This document shows, piece after piece, positions 37,980 through 39,326 of a stretch of DNA of 39,326 bases (the first letter of the stretch is position 1; the number at the start of each line of letters is the position of its first letter). Origin of the DNA: CAZGHF01 sp964525595 (GTDB lineage Bacteria > Patescibacteriota > Minisyncoccia > UBA6257 > GWB1-50-10); NCBI GenBank assembly GCA_964525595.1, contig CAZGHF010000004.1:1-39326 (forward strand), in the 5' to 3' direction. The notes under the pieces are model-generated. The model had not been told where the DNA came from. It saw only the letters and a program-made list of their open reading frames with translations, and searched no databases. The position numbers and the translations under genes were made by a program.

Positions 37980-38687
37980 ATGCTAAACGCAGGGATGTTG
38001 TCCAGGTTCTTTCGCATCACGGCCTACGTCATGTTAGTGATCGGACTGGTCGGATTCGTGGCCGATGTCACGACCTGGTTCGGGCACGAGTGGAGCGATA
38101 GGTTTCCATTTACCACGTTCGGGCACGAGTGGAGCGATAGGTTTCCATTTACCACCCATCTGGGGGTGGGGTTGCCACTGGGTGTTCTCGTCTTCTTCTT
38201 TAACCAGAAGCTCGGGCATGCGGCCTACTGGTTCCTGGTCTACGTTTGGGCCAAGACCTTCGGTATTCCGTTCCACTTCAGGTGGCGGGACCAGGAACAT
38301 GTCAACGAAGGTCTCATCAACCAGGCCATGCTCATTCAAGAACTGCATGACGAGCAGCACTCTGTCCGGCAGGCGTTCTCGAAGCTTGAGCGCAACGGTA
38401 AGGGAAATTCCTACCAAGCCAAGGAACTCGGGAGACGGCTGAAAGAGCTCAACCGGAAGGTCGACAGGTCCTTCAACAGGTTCTACTTCTTGAGGGACGT
38501 CGCCTGGGCTGCCGGCTACACGGTCGGCCTCAGCATTTTCGCCTACCTTGAGGAAGACGGGATGGCCATCCTCAGGGCGAGTACGGCCGAGAGGAATCGA
38601 CCTGACCGGGTCCTGGTGTTCGACGACGACATCGCGGGTGGGAAGACCTGGATCAAGACCACCATGAAGGTGGCTCGCAGACGGTAA
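37980..38687 (+). CDS. membrane protein with internal tandem duplication
   Basis: 235 residues. Hydrophobic segments at about 10-32, 62-76 and 80-95, then a basic, helix-rich cytoplasmic region (QAFSKLERN, KELGRRLKELNRKVDRSFNR) and a further weakly hydrophobic part near 178-192. A 13-residue sequence FGHEWSDRFPFTT occurs twice in a row, from a 39-bp tandem duplication at 38079-38156. No family recognised. GC-rich, own promoter, structured leader, Shine-Dalgarno and terminator. Confidence 0.65.
   Translation: MLNAGMLSRFFRITAYVMLVIGLVGFVADVTTWFGHEWSDRFPFTTFGHEWSDRFPFTTHLGVGLPLGVLVFFFNQKLGHAAYWFLVYVWAKTFGIPFHFRWRDQEHVNEGLINQAMLIQELHDEQHSVRQAFSKLERNGKGNSYQAKELGRRLKELNRKVDRSFNRFYFLRDVAWAAGYTVGLSIFAYLEEDGMAILRASTAERNRPDRVLVFDDDIAGGKTWIKTTMKVARRR
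38079..38156 (+). repeat. 39-bp tandem duplication, two copies
   Basis: Units 38079-38117 and 38118-38156 differ only at their last base. The duplication is in frame and lies between two hydrophobic segments. Probably recent. Confidence 0.95.
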
Positions 38688-38704
38688 GGTCGTCAATAAG
38701 CACC

Positions 38705-38747
38705 GAGTCCCCGCACGATAGCAATATCGTCGTGCGGGGCTCTTTTT
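38705..38747 (+). terminator. intrinsic terminator of the 37980 unit
   Basis: GAG(T)CCCCGCACGA pairs with TCGTGCGGGGCTC around TAGCAATATCG, followed by six T. Confidence 0.93.
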
Positions 38748-38796
38748 TGCCCTCTAAATAAAGCCTCTAAATCGCTCAAAAAGCCAGTTTTTAAGC

Positions 38797-38825
38797 TTGT
38801 TTTTGGGGTTTTGGTATGATACAAT
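38797..38825 (+). promoter_or_regulatory. gyrB promoter
   Basis: TTGTTT (38797-38802), 17-bp spacer, TACAAT (38820-38825) with TGA extended -10. A leader of about 20 nt contains a weak GCCC/GGGC stem followed by GTTTTT right at ATG 38853. Confidence 0.55.
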
Positions 38826-38852
38826 AATAGTGCCCGAAAGGTGGGCGTTTTT

Positions 38853-39326
38853 ATGTCAAAAAAGGCGAAAAAAGAGGTAAAAAAGGAGCCAAAAGGACGG
38901 AAAAAATCCTCCTCTACGGCGGACGAGGAGAGAGCAAAGAACAATCCTTCTTACAGCGCCAAGGATATTTACGTTCTTGAGGGGCTGGATCCGGTCCGGA
39001 AAAGACCAGGAATGTATGTTGGTTCAACCGGGGTTGACGGCTTGCATCACCTTATTTGGGAGGTGGTGGACAATTCCATTGACGAGGCGATGGTTGGATA
39101 CGCCAAGCGAATTAAGATTGAGCTCTTGAAAGGCGGCCGGGTAGCGGTAACGGACGACGGCCGGGGAATTCCGGTTGACATTCACAAGCAAACGAAGAAA
39201 TCCGCGCTGGAGACGGTAATGACTACCCTCCACGCCGGCGGAAAGTTCGGCGGCGAGTCATACAAAGTCGCCGGTGGTTTGCACGGCGTAGGCGCTTCGG
39301 TAGTGAATGCCCTCTCGTCGTATTGC
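38853..39326 (+). CDS. gyrB: DNA gyrase subunit B (N-terminal part, cut by window edge)
   Basis: 158 codons from ATG 38853 to the right edge. After a lysine-rich tail of about 35 residues, the GHKL ATPase domain begins: VLEGLDPVRKRPGMYVGSTG, the catalytic-Glu/Asn region EVVDNSIDEAM, VTDDGRGIPVDIH and LHAGGKFGGESYKVAGGLHG leading into VGASVVNALS. This is the GyrB/ParE type ATPase that powers supercoiling; GyrB is favoured, ParE not fully excluded from this fragment. No start of this frame is lost. The basic N-terminal extension is unusual for GyrB. Confidence 0.93.
   Translation, partial: MSKKAKKEVKKEPKGRKKSSSTADEERAKNNPSYSAKDIYVLEGLDPVRKRPGMYVGSTGVDGLHHLIWEVVDNSIDEAMVGYAKRIKIELLKGGRVAVTDDGRGIPVDIHKQTKKSALETVMTTLHAGGKFGGESYKVAGGLHGVGASVVNALSSYC

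Noticed and set aside
38034..38696. 220-codon open frame on the minus strand
   Set aside because: Antisense to the GC-rich membrane protein, which has promoter, Shine-Dalgarno and terminator in the plus direction.
1..39326. UGA recoded as Gly or Trp (as in some CPR lineages)
   Set aside because: Several well-defined genes end in TGA at the expected family length (for example purM and both serine-hydrolase island neighbours), and no internal TGA is needed to complete a family domain.

Overview
The window looks like a chromosomal piece of a Candidate Phyla Radiation (Patescibacteria, probably Parcubacteria-like) bacterium. The grounds are AT-rich, tightly packed native genes with many starts placed directly behind a -10 box (leaderless or nearly so), a DUF5679 zinc-ribbon protein, an isolated PilO-like protein, a membrane-anchored cohesin beside a dockerin protein, many Nudix hydrolases, and tRNA genes without encoded CCA. 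TGA is used as a stop, so the genetic code appears standard. The assignment is inferred from gene content; no rRNA is present.

Layout. 1-2989: dprA (minus strand, cut by the left edge) and a divergent operon of a membrane protein, an RmuC-like nuclease-fold protein and a nucleotidyltransferase. 3030-3920: a GC-rich unit with a frameshifted CheY-like regulator, a small membrane protein and a candidate small RNA. 4030-10045: housekeeping block with secA, two Nudix genes, a pilO-like pair, tRNA-Ile, DUF5679, rluA-family synthase, rplS and tRNA-Leu. 10057-13440: two GC-rich purine genes (a stand-alone IMP cyclohydrolase and purM) around an MFS transporter. 13448-21912: a surface locus (2143-residue secreted adhesin, dockerin protein, membrane-anchored cohesin) bracketed by 49-bp inverted repeats and outer palindromes. 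21943-26803: AbrB-like protein, DUF2130 nuclease-fold protein, AAA ATPase with a HEPN-like motif, ExoX-like exonuclease and PIF1-like helicase. 26829-36108: an island of small accessory genes (EVE-cupin fusion, hydrolases, Nudix, MazG-like, 2H phosphoesterase, HicBA, secreted nuclease, two almost identical aldehyde dehydrogenases), many preceded by copies of one short boundary motif. 36128-39326: a zinc-finger gene, a short-chain dehydrogenase, a membrane protein with a structured leader, and the start of gyrB.

Two genetic styles are mixed. Native genes are AT-rich and largely leaderless. Scattered between them are GC-rich one- or two-gene units (about 3.03-3.9, 10.06-10.84, 12.2-13.44, 36.13-36.47 and 37.85-38.75 kb) that mostly have a sigma70-type promoter with 17-18 bp spacing, a leader, a Shine-Dalgarno sequence and a terminator or strong palindrome. 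They resemble phage 'morons' and were probably acquired separately. The strongest leads for something undescribed are: the leader at 37890-37956 with three different stems carrying the same GCTGAA loop; the boundary motif of the 26.8-32.8 kb island, across which genes have fused, been extended or exchanged tails; and the inverted-repeat-bracketed cohesin/dockerin/adhesin locus.
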